A stretch of DNA of 64,000 nucleotides, taken from contig NZ_RXLP01000027.1 in the NCBI RefSeq assembly GCF_004332295.1, forward strand, positions 62,001 to 126,000, given 5' to 3'. The stretch is from Alloscardovia theropitheci (GTDB lineage: Bacteria; Actinomycetota; Actinomycetes; Actinomycetales; Bifidobacteriaceae). Positions 36,459 through 52,487 of the stretch are shown piece by piece. The position numbers were made by a program, and so were the translations under genes. Positions within the stretch are counted from its first letter, which is position 1. The number at the start of each line of letters is the position of its first letter. Under the pieces are notes generated by a model, which saw nothing but the letters and a program-made list of their open reading frames with translations, ran no database searches and had not been told where the DNA came from.

Positions 36459-37334
36459 ATGACAATTCAGAATGTAACTTTTACAAATAAAACTCTTAAC
36501 CTTCGCCTTGCAGGAAATCTCTATTTACCAGATGATTTCAATGGGAATAATAATTATCCTGCAGTAGTCGTAACAGGACCAATGCTTTCTGTAAAGGAAC
36601 AAGCACAGTCTACATACGCTCGTTATCTTGCAAAGGCCGGATATGTCACATTGACATTCGATGGTTCATACTACGGTGAAAGCGAAGGAACCCCTCGTCA
36701 GCAAGAACTTCCAGATGTCAAAGAAACAGATATTGAAGGAGCAGTAGATTTCTTAGAGTCACTTCCGTATGTAGATAATAATCGCATTGGAGGCCTTGGA
36801 ATTTGCGGTTCTGGTTCATATATGTCTGTCGCTGGAGTTAAAGAGCCTCGCTTAAAGGCAATCACTGCTGTCGTTCCAGCAATTTCAGATATTTCTACTT
36901 CCCCAATGACTAACTTCTTCATGCCTGAAGACGAAGTTAAGGCAGCAAAAGAAGCATATGAAAACGGCAATGGGGACCTTGTCTATTTGAACTTCTTGCC
37001 ACGTGCTTTCGAAGAAGGTGCAGCATATTACTACACCGCACGTGGAAATAAACCTCGTTGGAGCAACCGCGTAGTAGCATGGAGCCAACTTGAGCTCATT
37101 TCCTACAACGTTACAGAAATCATGAAGTCTATGACGAAGCCATATTTGGTCATTACTGCTGAAAACGCATGGAGCCAGCCTGCTTCACGTGAAATCTTTG
37201 ATGCCGCTCAAAGTGAAGTAAAACAATGGGTTGTTATTCCAGAAGCAGGACACTACGATCTCTATGATCTCTTCCCTTATGTGGATGAAGCAGTAGAACA
37301 AATTGTTCCATTCTTTAACGAGAATCTCGCGTAA
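36459..37334 (+). CDS. Alpha/beta hydrolase with Cys nucleophile motif (dienelactone hydrolase/YcjY-like)
   Basis: 291 residues. The nucleophile elbow reads GLGICGSGSYM, so the residue in the Ser position of GxSxG is Cys, as in dienelactone hydrolase and YcjY-like proteins. The acid is probably in PYLVITAENAW, and the His in PEAGHYDLYD. AAGGAT lies 5 bases before ATG 36459. Third of three plus-strand enzymes; 66 bases after the SDR and closed by a hairpin, so probably cotranscribed with the SDR. Confidence 0.88.
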   Translation: MTIQNVTFTNKTLNLRLAGNLYLPDDFNGNNNYPAVVVTGPMLSVKEQAQSTYARYLAKAGYVTLTFDGSYYGESEGTPRQQELPDVKETDIEGAVDFLESLPYVDNNRIGGLGICGSGSYMSVAGVKEPRLKAITAVVPAISDISTSPMTNFFMPEDEVKAAKEAYENGNGDLVYLNFLPRAFEEGAAYYYTARGNKPRWSNRVVAWSQLELISYNVTEIMKSMTKPYLVITAENAWSQPASREIFDAAQSEVKQWVVIPEAGHYDLYDLFPYVDEAVEQIVPFFNENLA

Positions 37335-37370
37335 CATATAGATTGTTTCAACTGTTAATCCCCGTATTTT

Positions 37371-37413
37371 AATAGCGTTGATGTTCAGATTATCTATGAA
37401 TGTCAACGCTATT
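37371..37413 (+). terminator. Terminator after the Cys-type hydrolase
   Basis: AATAGCGTTGA...TTCA pairs with TGAA...TCAACGCTATT, followed by an AT-rich tail. Located 37 bases after the gene stop. Confidence 0.65.
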
Positions 37414-37535
37414 AATATCTTAAAATTGAAATCATCAATCTTGATTATCGCAATATAATACAGATTGATTGCGCTCTCATCGAAAGCAAGCTTAAAAGAT
37501 TTTTTCTTCACAAGCTCATACCGTAAACTATCTGT

Positions 37536-38996
37536 ATGGCTTTTGATTATGACGTAATTATTATCGGCTCAGGTCCTGGCGGGTATGCGACGGCGCTACG
37601 CACAAGCGATTTAGGGCTAAAAACTGCAGTTATCGAGATGAAAGATGTCGTTGGTGGCACATGTCTTAACCGTGGTTGCATACCTACGAAAGCATATCTC
37701 ACTGCAGCACACACTCTTCATGATGCTCATCGGGCAAACAATTGGGGTATTGATATCTCTGTCAATTCCGTAGATATGTCTGCACTCAAGCAAGCTAAGG
37801 ATAAGACCGTTTCTGGCGTGGTTAAAGGGTTATCCCAGCTTATGAAGGCAAGAAAAATCGACATTATTCATGGTCAGGGTTCTCTCATTGCCCCTCATCG
37901 TGTATCGGTGTGCGATGGAGAAGATTCACGCGAATTCAGTGCCAATCACGTTGTTCTCGCAACCGGTTCATACGCGACTGAGCTTGAAGGATTTGAATTC
38001 TTACATGCAGATGCCCAGACAGTTCGTGAAGCGATTGCTGATAAAAAAGTTCCAATTCTGTCCTCTGATGAAGCTCTCGACATTGATATCATGCCTGAAA
38101 ATGTTGTAATCGTTGGATCTGGAACCATTGCAGTGGAATTCGCTAACTTTTGGAATTCACTCGGAGTTAATGTAACAATTTTGCTGCGCAAAGATACTGT
38201 ATTGTCACGATGGGATTCGCATATCAGTTCCGTTGTCATGCGAACGTTGAAAAGACAAGGAATAAACTTTGAATTCCACAGTAAAATTCTTAGTGCAGAA
38301 AGCGGTGACGTTACTTTCAGCGTTACTTCTGAAAAAGATGGAGCAGTTGTCCAGAAAACAATCCCTGCTGACTTCGTGCTGTGCGCCATTGGCCGCTCCC
38401 CTCGCACGGATTTCGATTGGTATAAAAACGCTGGCATTAAGCTAGATGCCCACGGCTTTGTAGTTACGGATGATTATGGAAGGACCAGCCTTGACAACGT
38501 ATGGGCTCTTGGGGATATAACAGGCGGGCATTTGCTTGCTCATGAAGCATTCGAGCAAGCCCTCACTGTATCTGAATCAATCGCTGGAATTCCAACGAGA
38601 ATCGTCGATACGCATACCATTCCTGAAGTCGTCTTCGGTATTATTGATGCCGTATCCATAGGATATACCAAGAACCAAGCGGAAGCATTGGATTATATTG
38701 AGGTTGAGGAAACAGTAGTTCCACAACTTTCTAATCCACGCGTGGCCATGATGGGATCAAATGGAACAACTGTTATCGTATCTGCTGTGGATCCTCATAC
38801 AAATACCCGTATAGTCATCGGAATTCATATGGCAGGACCATCTGCTTCCGAATTAGCAGGAGCAGCGCGCGAAATTATTCAAAATCGTATCCCTCTTCAT
38901 GATGCAGCTAACGCCCTATTCGCACATCCAACAATAAGCGAAACATTAGGTGAGAGTCTACTGAAGGCCGATGGGCGTCCGCTTAATCTTCGCTAG
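37536..38996 (+). CDS. lpdA: Dihydrolipoamide dehydrogenase
   Basis: FAD disulfide reductase of 486 residues. IIGSGPGGYATALR binds FAD, GGTCLNRGCIPTK has the redox cysteines, IVGSGTIAVEFA binds NAD, NVWALGDITGG is the second FAD motif, and the C-terminal FAHPTISE block has the catalytic His-Glu. Lipoyl partners are not in the window, and bifidobacteria usually lack a pyruvate dehydrogenase complex, so the role could be in another lipoyl system or a general disulfide or diaphorase function. No ribosome site; TAAACT sits 6 bases before the ATG, as for leaderless genes. Confidence 0.92.
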   Translation: MAFDYDVIIIGSGPGGYATALRTSDLGLKTAVIEMKDVVGGTCLNRGCIPTKAYLTAAHTLHDAHRANNWGIDISVNSVDMSALKQAKDKTVSGVVKGLSQLMKARKIDIIHGQGSLIAPHRVSVCDGEDSREFSANHVVLATGSYATELEGFEFLHADAQTVREAIADKKVPILSSDEALDIDIMPENVVIVGSGTIAVEFANFWNSLGVNVTILLRKDTVLSRWDSHISSVVMRTLKRQGINFEFHSKILSAESGDVTFSVTSEKDGAVVQKTIPADFVLCAIGRSPRTDFDWYKNAGIKLDAHGFVVTDDYGRTSLDNVWALGDITGGHLLAHEAFEQALTVSESIAGIPTRIVDTHTIPEVVFGIIDAVSIGYTKNQAEALDYIEVEETVVPQLSNPRVAMMGSNGTTVIVSAVDPHTNTRIVIGIHMAGPSASELAGAAREIIQNRIPLHDAANALFAHPTISETLGESLLKADGRPLNLR

Positions 38997-39160
38997 TTTG
39001 TTTCACACCCTCTTCAAAATGAAAATAAGCGTAAAGTGTGAACTATTGAGCCAATTATTTAATTAATTTCGACTCGATACAGTAATATGACAAGAAGATT
39101 GAATTAGCTGGTAGAACAGCCGATACATAGAAACGCAAAATATGCTAAAGGAGATGGAGC

Positions 39161-39886
39161 ATGGCTGGAGAAACAAGTAAGCCAAAGCGCAATAATATAT
39201 TCCGTCAGATGAAGCAACTCTACGATTTCACTCGTCAAGATGATCCTCAGGTTACATGGTGGCTTATAGGCGCTTTTGTCATTCCATTTGTCGCTGTTAT
39301 TGCCATTGGATTTGTTTTGAATTTGGGTTGGTTCGCATGGATTCTTAATGTTATTTTGGCATTCATGCTTGGTCTTCTTGCTACCACCTTCGTACTCTCT
39401 CGCCGTAGTGAAACTGTTGGCTATAAGCGCATCGAAGGCAATCCTGGCGCTGCTGGCGCTGTGCTGCAATCACTCAGCAAGCGTATCTACACTTTTAGCG
39501 AGCAGCCAGTTTGGGTAGATCCTCGCACAAAGGACATGATTTGGCGCGGAACATCACTTTATGGAATTTACCTCGTTTCTGAAGGACCAACTAGCCGAGT
39601 TTCTAAAGCAATTGAGTCTGAGAAAGCTCGCATTCGCCGAGTCACTCAGGGATCAGATATTCGAATTATCGTAATTAATACAGGTAATGGCGAAGGTCAA
39701 GTACCTATCTCCCGTTTGAGCAAGGAAATGCGTAAGCGTTACAAGCATCCGCTCACAACTGAAGAGCTTGACCATCTCAATGGTCGTTTGCGTACACTTG
39801 AGCGTATGGGAGGCATTGGCGTGCCTGCTGGTATTGATCCGCGAGCTGCTCAGCATCAAAGCCGTCGAGCTATGCGCGGTCGCTAA
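39161..39886 (+). CDS. DUF4191 membrane protein
   Basis: 241 residues. An N-terminal basic part (IFRQMKQLYDFTRQDDPQVTWWL is the family block), two membrane helices (about 30-52 and 55-76), then a cytosolic alpha/beta part. DUF4191 occurs only in actinobacteria, usually next to lipoate genes or glnA, as here between lpdA and glnA. Function unknown. AAAGGAG is 7 bases before ATG 39161. Confidence 0.9.
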   Translation: MAGETSKPKRNNIFRQMKQLYDFTRQDDPQVTWWLIGAFVIPFVAVIAIGFVLNLGWFAWILNVILAFMLGLLATTFVLSRRSETVGYKRIEGNPGAAGAVLQSLSKRIYTFSEQPVWVDPRTKDMIWRGTSLYGIYLVSEGPTSRVSKAIESEKARIRRVTQGSDIRIIVINTGNGEGQVPISRLSKEMRKRYKHPLTTEELDHLNGRLRTLERMGGIGVPAGIDPRAAQHQSRRAMRGR

Positions 39887-39951
39887 ATCTAAAAGCGTAA
39901 ATGAGCGTTTAATAAATGTAATAGCATATTTTCTGTTATTTATCTGTTCGG

Positions 39952-39985
39952 TTATGGCGTATTGCTTTATGGCGATACGCCATAA
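39952..39985 (+). terminator. Terminator after the DUF4191 gene
   Basis: TTATGGCGTAT pairs perfectly with ATACGCCATAA, followed by TTATTTG. Ends the DUF4191 transcript before glnA. Confidence 0.75.
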
Positions 39986-40050
39986 TTATTTGCCAGTGCA
40001 CGAGTATTACGCTTGCATATGCCATTGAATTCTCTTATGAATTTTTATCC

Positions 40051-40088
40051 GTTACATTCTCGTAACGTAAAACGGAGTTTTAGGTAAC
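40051..40088 (+). promoter_or_regulatory. GlnR-like operator upstream of glnA
   Basis: GTTAC (40051-40055), GTAAC (40062-40066) and GTAAC (40084-40088) lie in 11-base register, with one missing unit at 40073-40077. GTnAC-n6-GnAAC at 11-base steps is the GlnR box pattern of actinobacteria. The site ends 9 bases before a TAGAAT -10 box (40098-40103), so it spans the -35 position. Confidence 0.6.
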
Positions 40089-40097
40089 CCCGTTCCT

Positions 40098-40103
40098 TAG
40101 AAT
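40098..40103 (+). promoter_or_regulatory. -10 box of the glnA promoter
   Basis: TAGAAT 39 bases before the glnA start. Transcription would start near 40110, giving a leader of about 33 bases with a ribosome site (AGAAGG). Confidence 0.5.
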
Positions 40104-40142
40104 GGTTATGTACATAAATTCAGCTAGAGAAGGTTTAGTCAC

Positions 40143-41576
40143 ATGACTCTTTCTACTAAAGAAGATGTAGAAGCTCTCATTAACGAAGAGGGTATCGAAT
40201 ACGTTTCCGTTCGTTTTACTGATTTAATTGGCGTTCAGCAGCATTTTAATGTTCCTGCAAGCGAATTCCTTGATGGTGCATTCACGGATGGTTTACCATT
40301 TGATGGTTCTTCCGTTCAGGGTTTCCAGGCAATTAATGAATCGGATATGAATTTGATTCCTGACGTATCTACTGCCTACATCGATCCTTTCCGCAAACAC
40401 AAGACTTTGAATGTAGCCTTCTCAATCGTTGACCCAATAACTGGAGAAGCTTATTCACGTGATCCTCGCCAGGTTGCTGCAAAGGCTGAAGCTTATCTCA
40501 AGTCCACTGGCATTGCTGATACTGCATCATTCGCTCCAGAAGCAGAGTTCTTCGTCTTTGACAAGGTTCGTTTCGAAAACTCCATGCGCACCTCTTTCTA
40601 TGAGGTTGATTCTGATGAAGCTGGCTGGAATTCTGGTGCTGAAACAAATATTGATGGCACTCCAAATACCGGTTTCAAGAATCAGCCAAAGCGCGGTTAT
40701 TTCCCTGTACCGCCTCTGGATCAAACTGCTGATTTGCGTGATGAAATGGTTCACAACCTTCAAGAAGTAGGTCTTACTCTTGAGCGTTCACACCATGAAG
40801 TTGGTGGCGCTGGCCAGGAAGAAATTAACTATCGTTATAACTCCTTGCAGCACGCTGGTGACGACTTGATGAAGTTCAAGTATGTTGTTCATAACACCGC
40901 TGCACAGTTCGGTAAGGCTGCAACCTTTATGCCTAAGCCAATTGCAGGCGATAACGGTACTGGTATGCACTGCCATCAGTCCTTGTGGAAGGACGGAAAG
41001 CCATTGTTCTACGATGAGAACGGTTATGGTGGTCTTTCTGATATTGCTCGTTGGTATATCGGCGGTTTGATTAAGCACGCTTCTTCCGTTCTTGCATTCA
41101 CTAACCCATCGCTCAACTCCTACAAGCGTTTGGTTCCAGGCTTTGAAGCACCAGTAAACCTCGTTTACTCAGCTCGTAACCGTTCCGCTGCTATCCGTAT
41201 TCCTTTAGCAGGTACTTCCCCAGCAGCTAAGCGTATCGAGTTCCGTGCACCAGATCCAAGCTCGAACCCATTCTTGGCATTCTCTGCACAGCTCATGGCA
41301 GGTCTTGACGGTATTTTGAACCGCATCGAGCCACCAGAGCCAGTAGATAAGGATTTGTACGAACTTCCTCCAGAAGAAATGGTCGGCATCAAGACTGTTC
41401 CTGCTTCTCTTGACGAAGCACTTGCAGCACTTGAAGAAGATCATGACTTCTTGACTGCAGGAAATGTCTTCACAGAAGATTTGATTGATACTTGGATTGA
41501 CCTCAAGAAGCAGGAAATTGATGCTGCTCGCTTGCAGCCAACTCCTCTTGAGTATCAGTTGTACTTCCATATCTAA
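40143..41576 (+). CDS. glnA: Glutamine synthetase type I
   Basis: Makes glutamine from glutamate, ammonia and ATP. 477 residues, the usual size of GSI-beta. [11 protein letters not shown] at the N-terminus, [10 protein letters not shown] with metal-binding Glu residues, [11 protein letters not shown]-type block ([14 protein letters not shown]), NRSAAIRIP, and [11 protein letters not shown] with the Tyr that GlnE adenylylates in GSI-beta. Thus control is likely both by adenylylation and, from the upstream operator, by a GlnR-type regulator. AGAAGG lies 10 bases before the ATG. Confidence 0.97.
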   Translation: MTLSTKEDVEALINEEGIEYVSVRFTDLIGVQQHFNVPASEFLDGAFTDGLPFDGSSVQGFQAINESDMNLIPDVSTAYIDPFRKHKTLNVAFSIVDPITGEAYSRDPRQVAAKAEAYLKSTGIADTASFAPEAEFFVFDKVRFENSMRTSFYEVDSDEAGWNSGAETNIDGTPNTGFKNQPKRGYFPVPPLDQTADLRDEMVHNLQEVGLTLERSHHEVGGAGQEEINYRYNSLQHAGDDLMKFKYVVHNTAAQFGKAATFMPKPIAGDNGTGMHCHQSLWKDGKPLFYDENGYGGLSDIARWYIGGLIKHASSVLAFTNPSLNSYKRLVPGFEAPVNLVYSARNRSAAIRIPLAGTSPAAKRIEFRAPDPSSNPFLAFSAQLMAGLDGILNRIEPPEPVDKDLYELPPEEMVGIKTVPASLDEALAALEEDHDFLTAGNVFTEDLIDTWIDLKKQEIDAARLQPTPLEYQLYFHI

Positions 41577-41590
41577 GGATTTAATTATTG

Positions 41591-41636
41591 ATATATGTGG
41601 CGTGTAACTCATTAATGAGTTACACGCCACATATAT
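41591..41636. terminator. 46-base perfect palindrome after glnA
   Basis: Both arms (ATATATGTGGCGTGTAACTC and its complement) meet at ATTAAT with no unpaired centre. It lies 15 bases past the glnA stop and probably acts as terminator or 3'-end stabiliser; in DNA it could form a cruciform. Confidence 0.75.
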
Positions 41637-41849
41637 TTACGCTTAATAAACATTCCTAGTTCTCTGTGACGAAGAGGTATACATTTCATCGGCAAAACTA
41701 GTAACCCTAAGCAGATAAGTTATATATCTTTACAGTTAAATTTACACTCATATAAGTAACGGAATTATAATCAGCGATAAAAAGTTTCTCAAAATAATCG
41801 CCTTGTATACCTTCATACACAGTTTTAATTAAAAACCATAAGCCGACAT

Positions 41850-42686
41850 TTATATGCTTTTAGATCTCACATGAAGATTCCTATTATTGAGCTCATTACT
41901 CTCATTGAGGAGCATGTTACGGAGAAATAGTTCTAAATACTCGGTGGTCTCGTAAATTCCGTCATGTACATCAGTATAGTTCGCTCGAACTAGTGCATTT
42001 CTGAAGTACCATGAATTATCTGCAAATATATCGTTTGTCGCTTTGAAACCAAGCGTTCTTGCATATTTGATAAGGAAAACCGCGGTCGTTCGAGTATTAC
42101 CTTCTTCAAAAATATGAATCTGCCATAGACGTGAGATGAAAACTGCTAGATGGTGAATCACTTCATCTAAGGTTAGCCCTTTATAATTAAAGTTTTTTTC
42201 GAGAGCAAAATCATATTCAAGAGTCTCTTTCAAGTGTGAGGCATCACCGTATATAACAGTTTCTTCATCTAGAACCCATTCTTTTTTTGTTATATTATAT
42301 TCGCGAACCATACCGGCATGCTCTAAAATATCCTGAAAAAGTTGACGATGAATGCCTAAATATTGCGTAGGCGAAAAAGTAAATGCATTTTCAGACAAAA
42401 TATGCGCTATACGAACGGAAACCTTATCAGCTTCTTCAATGCGCTCTACATTCGTGGCATTAGATGTGCTCTCTAATTTCTTTTCATAATAGCTATTAAT
42501 TAATTTGCGAGCTTCATCGAACGATAAGTCACCTTCAATATTGTCGATAGCTATGTCATATAAGTATTTCGAAGGAGACAACCCATCTACCTTTTGCAAG
42601 CCGACTGCAGTACGCCAAACATAGCTTCTTTCCTGCTTGCTGGCATCGCCTTCTCTCTGATAGCTTTCAAAAGGATCTTTTTCCAT
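41850..42686 (-). CDS. Fic-domain protein with N-terminal VbhA-like region
   Basis: 278 residues. The Fic core reads HIFEEGNTRTT with catalytic His191; the usual HPFxxGNGR is changed at several places (no Pro, Thr for Gly). An N-terminal block at 22-68 (VWRTAVGLQKVDGLSPSKYLYDIA...IEGDLSFDEARKLINSYYEK) resembles the VbhA antitoxin fold, which is often fused to this Fic type and blocks ATP binding. Fic proteins add AMP (or other groups) to proteins. Alone, on the opposite strand to glnA, in an AT-rich stretch; no separate antitoxin gene is adjacent. Whether it is active is unknown. Confidence 0.83.
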   Translation of the reverse strand: MEKDPFESYQREGDASKQERSYVWRTAVGLQKVDGLSPSKYLYDIAIDNIEGDLSFDEARKLINSYYEKKLESTSNATNVERIEEADKVSVRIAHILSENAFTFSPTQYLGIHRQLFQDILEHAGMVREYNITKKEWVLDEETVIYGDASHLKETLEYDFALEKNFNYKGLTLDEVIHHLAVFISRLWQIHIFEEGNTRTTAVFLIKYARTLGFKATNDIFADNSWYFRNALVRANYTDVHDGIYETTEYLELFLRNMLLNESNELNNRNLHVRSKSI

Positions 42687-42950
42687 GCTTACCTACCTTG
42701 TTATTAGCTACCATTGTAGCGAAAATCTTTATATTAAGAAGACAAAACAGGTTACTACTATCAAAATTTTGAACTAGCCAATTATATTTTCAGACTCATG
42801 CAACAATCTGCAATTTTCGAATATTATCAAGCTCTCACATAATTTGACATGATTGTTTATACAGAAAGAATCCATTTCCTTCATCGGTACTACACTAGGA
42901 ATCAACTTAACAGTCAGTCATATAAGTAAATACAAGGGAAGGAGTCTTTC

Positions 42951-43292
42951 ATGAATTCTAACATTAGCGCGAAAAAGATTGCATATTATTGCGGCGCGAC
43001 CTTCTTTGATTTAATCTTTATTGTAGGTGTATGTACTCTTCTCATCCCTCAGCTTCACGTTATCCCTCCCCTATACTCGATCATGCTTTCCCTAATTGGC
43101 TTGGTCGGATTGAGCGCATTTTGGATCCTATTCTTTCAATTGCAAAAGAAAGAAAAAGAAGAAAATGCGTTACGCGTACGACATGCTCAAGCAAACGATG
43201 TAACTGACTCACACGTTCATAATGAGCAAACGTCATTTGATTATCACGATAGCTTAGATCAAAAGACGATTGATGAAGATACAAAATTCTAA
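42951..43292 (+). CDS. Small two-helix membrane protein, unknown function
   Basis: 113 residues: two membrane helices (about 11-31 and 37-63) then a basic stretch and an acidic, His-rich polar tail in the cytoplasm. No family recognised. GGAAGGAG 7 bases before ATG 42951 supports translation. Stands alone between the Fic gene and a secreted hydrolase, followed by a terminator. Confidence 0.65.
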   Translation: MNSNISAKKIAYYCGATFFDLIFIVGVCTLLIPQLHVIPPLYSIMLSLIGLVGLSAFWILFFQLQKKEKEENALRVRHAQANDVTDSHVHNEQTSFDYHDSLDQKTIDEDTKF

Positions 43293-43311
43293 GCACGCTT
43301 ATTACAAGTCT

Positions 43312-43355
43312 CGTGGCGCTATTTCTCTGCTTGGCAGAATCAAAATAACGCCACG
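43312..43355 (+). terminator. Terminator after the small membrane protein
   Basis: CGTGGCG(C)TATTT pairs with AAATAACGCCACG, followed by TTT. Contains an inner small hairpin (CTGC...GCAG). Confidence 0.65.
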
Positions 43356-43450
43356 TTTCATATACTCACTACGTTCTATACGTTCGCGTATATCGTAATT
43401 CATATCTCAACCTATTCATCCATGCATTCACGCACTATACTGAAGTTATT

Positions 43451-44383
43451 ATGTCAAAACGAATCCGCCGAATTATTGTTCTTATTATTTCTCTTGCACT
43501 CGTTGCAGGTGCTGGTTTCTTTGCCTTCCATTCTCTTTTCCCTGATTTCTCTGTTGAAAAGACTACGCAGCAAGTTTCAAAAGTTACTCAGATGAATAAA
43601 GCGGATAAGGCGAATATCACTACTGAAGAAGTACATATTCAACATGATGATATTAATCTCTTTGGTCGTTTATACGCGCCTGCCAATTATCGCTCTTTGC
43701 AACTTCCTCTCATAATTCTTTCTCATGGTTACGGAAGCAATGCAGATGTTTTCGACAGTTTCGCACAAAAAGCAGCAGAACAAGGATATCTCTTATATAC
43801 CTTCGATTTCTATGGAGGCGGACCTGAAACCCGAAGTGGCGATCCAGATATGCTTGATATGTCTATTCAGACAGAAAAAGCTGATCTTCAATCAGTTCTT
43901 TCATATTGGAAAAAACAATCTTTCATCGATTCTTCTTACATATATCTCGCCGGTTTCAGTCAAGGCGGGCTGATTAGCACAATGGTCGCAGGTGAACATC
44001 CTGCTGATGTTAAAGCCCTTATACTTGTCGCTCCTGCATTTAATATCCCAGATATCGTCCGACAAGGAATGTCTACATTCGGTTATAGCGATATTTCACA
44101 AGTTCCAGCCACTGTGTCATACGATAACCGCACTATTGGTCATCGCTATATTGCTGATGCTTTGTCCTATGACGTCGAGAAAGATCAGAAAGCTTACAAT
44201 GGTCCTGTACTCATAATTCATGGTACAGCCGACGATGTAGTCCCATATTCATACAGTGAGACTGCTTCACACGTATTCTCACATGCTCAGTTAGTTACGC
44301 TAGATGGAATTGGCCATTCTGCAGATGCAAGTAGCGTAATGAGCGCACTTCCACAGCTCATCGCTTTTCTTGTCAAAAACTAG
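43451..44383 (+). CDS. Membrane-anchored or exported alpha/beta hydrolase
   Basis: 310 residues. Basic start and hydrophobic segment at about 7-28 form a signal anchor or signal peptide without lipobox. Then ILSHGYGSNAD (oxyanion), AGFSQGGL nucleophile elbow, IIHGTADDVVP with the Asp and GIGHSADAS with the His. Likely an esterase or peptidase-like hydrolase outside the membrane; substrate unknown. TATACT 9 bases before ATG and no ribosome site suggest a (near) leaderless message. Confidence 0.87.
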   Translation: MSKRIRRIIVLIISLALVAGAGFFAFHSLFPDFSVEKTTQQVSKVTQMNKADKANITTEEVHIQHDDINLFGRLYAPANYRSLQLPLIILSHGYGSNADVFDSFAQKAAEQGYLLYTFDFYGGGPETRSGDPDMLDMSIQTEKADLQSVLSYWKKQSFIDSSYIYLAGFSQGGLISTMVAGEHPADVKALILVAPAFNIPDIVRQGMSTFGYSDISQVPATVSYDNRTIGHRYIADALSYDVEKDQKAYNGPVLIIHGTADDVVPYSYSETASHVFSHAQLVTLDGIGHSADASSVMSALPQLIAFLVKN

Positions 44384-44417
44384 CTACATATATTGAACGC
44401 TACTTTTAATTCCTACA

Positions 44418-45081
44418 CTAGTTCCTACACACCAGTGCATCAATTAAAAGCAGCTGCCGAGCAACTTCAGGCCCCCACCATGTCATATATCCAGCACGTG
44501 TCGGATGTATATTGTCATACATATATAGTTTGAGCTGATTGGCCGTAACATTATTGAGTGACACATTGTTCCATAAATTGATAAGTGAACACCGTGATTT
44601 CTGTTTGCACACATCTTGCAAAGCACTCACTGTTTGTGCATACTGTTCGTTATCAAAATGAGTATTTGTATAGAAGACAATGGGAACATTCCATTCTTGT
44701 TCGATATATGCGATCATCTCACGGATAGATGTTATAACGTCGTCCTCGTTAAAGCCTTGCCAGACATCGTTCGTGGATAATTGGATTAAGAACATATCCG
44801 GCGAATCAGTATGATGATTATGCTTCTTAAGTCGCGCTACATACGTGTCGGAAGCATCTCCAGCAATAGATGTGCCATTAACAGCATCTTTAATAAGATG
44901 AAGATTAAAGCGTTGCGCTAGATACTCGCCGAGTGCTTGTCCTCCTGAGGCATATCCCCACGTAATAGAAGAACCCAACGCAAAAAGAGTTTTCCCGGAT
45001 AGTTCAGAACTCTCAGCTTTAATAGTTGTAACATCGAATTGATGAGCATTACCAGGATGTTTTTCCCATCGTGGAGCGAAA

Positions 45082-45089
<8 letters not shown>
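44418..45089 (-). CDS. SGNH/GDSL hydrolase
   Basis: 223 residues from ATG 45089, whose first 8 bases overlap the end of the mrp gene; the longer frame back to 45215 is a read-through of mrp sequence. Block I ALGSSITWGYASG with nucleophile Ser, block III QLSTNDVW with Asn, block V DNIHPTRAGY with Asp and His. No signal peptide. SGNH enzymes are esterases or lipases; substrate unknown. Probably cotranscribed with mrp and ligA. Confidence 0.88.
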
Positions 45090-52431
<7,342 letters not shown>

Positions 52432-52467
52432 AATTGTCCCAAACCGACATGACATGATTGGGCACTC

Positions 52468-52480
52468 ATTCTAATAGAAT
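52468..52480. promoter_or_regulatory. Shared palindromic -10 region of divergent promoters
   Basis: ATTCTAATAGAAT gives TAGAAT on both strands, 52475-52480 for the plus gene at 52488 and 52473-52468 for the minus gene. Both genes would compete for one polymerase site. Confidence 0.45.
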
Positions 52481-52487
52481 AACGAAC

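Noticed and set aside
37946-38437. 163-residue minus-strand frame opposite lpdA
   Set aside because: Antisense shadow inside a complete, motif-rich gene.
41205-41630. 141-residue minus-strand frame opposite glnA
   Set aside because: Antisense shadow that begins in the palindrome; composition unlike a real protein.
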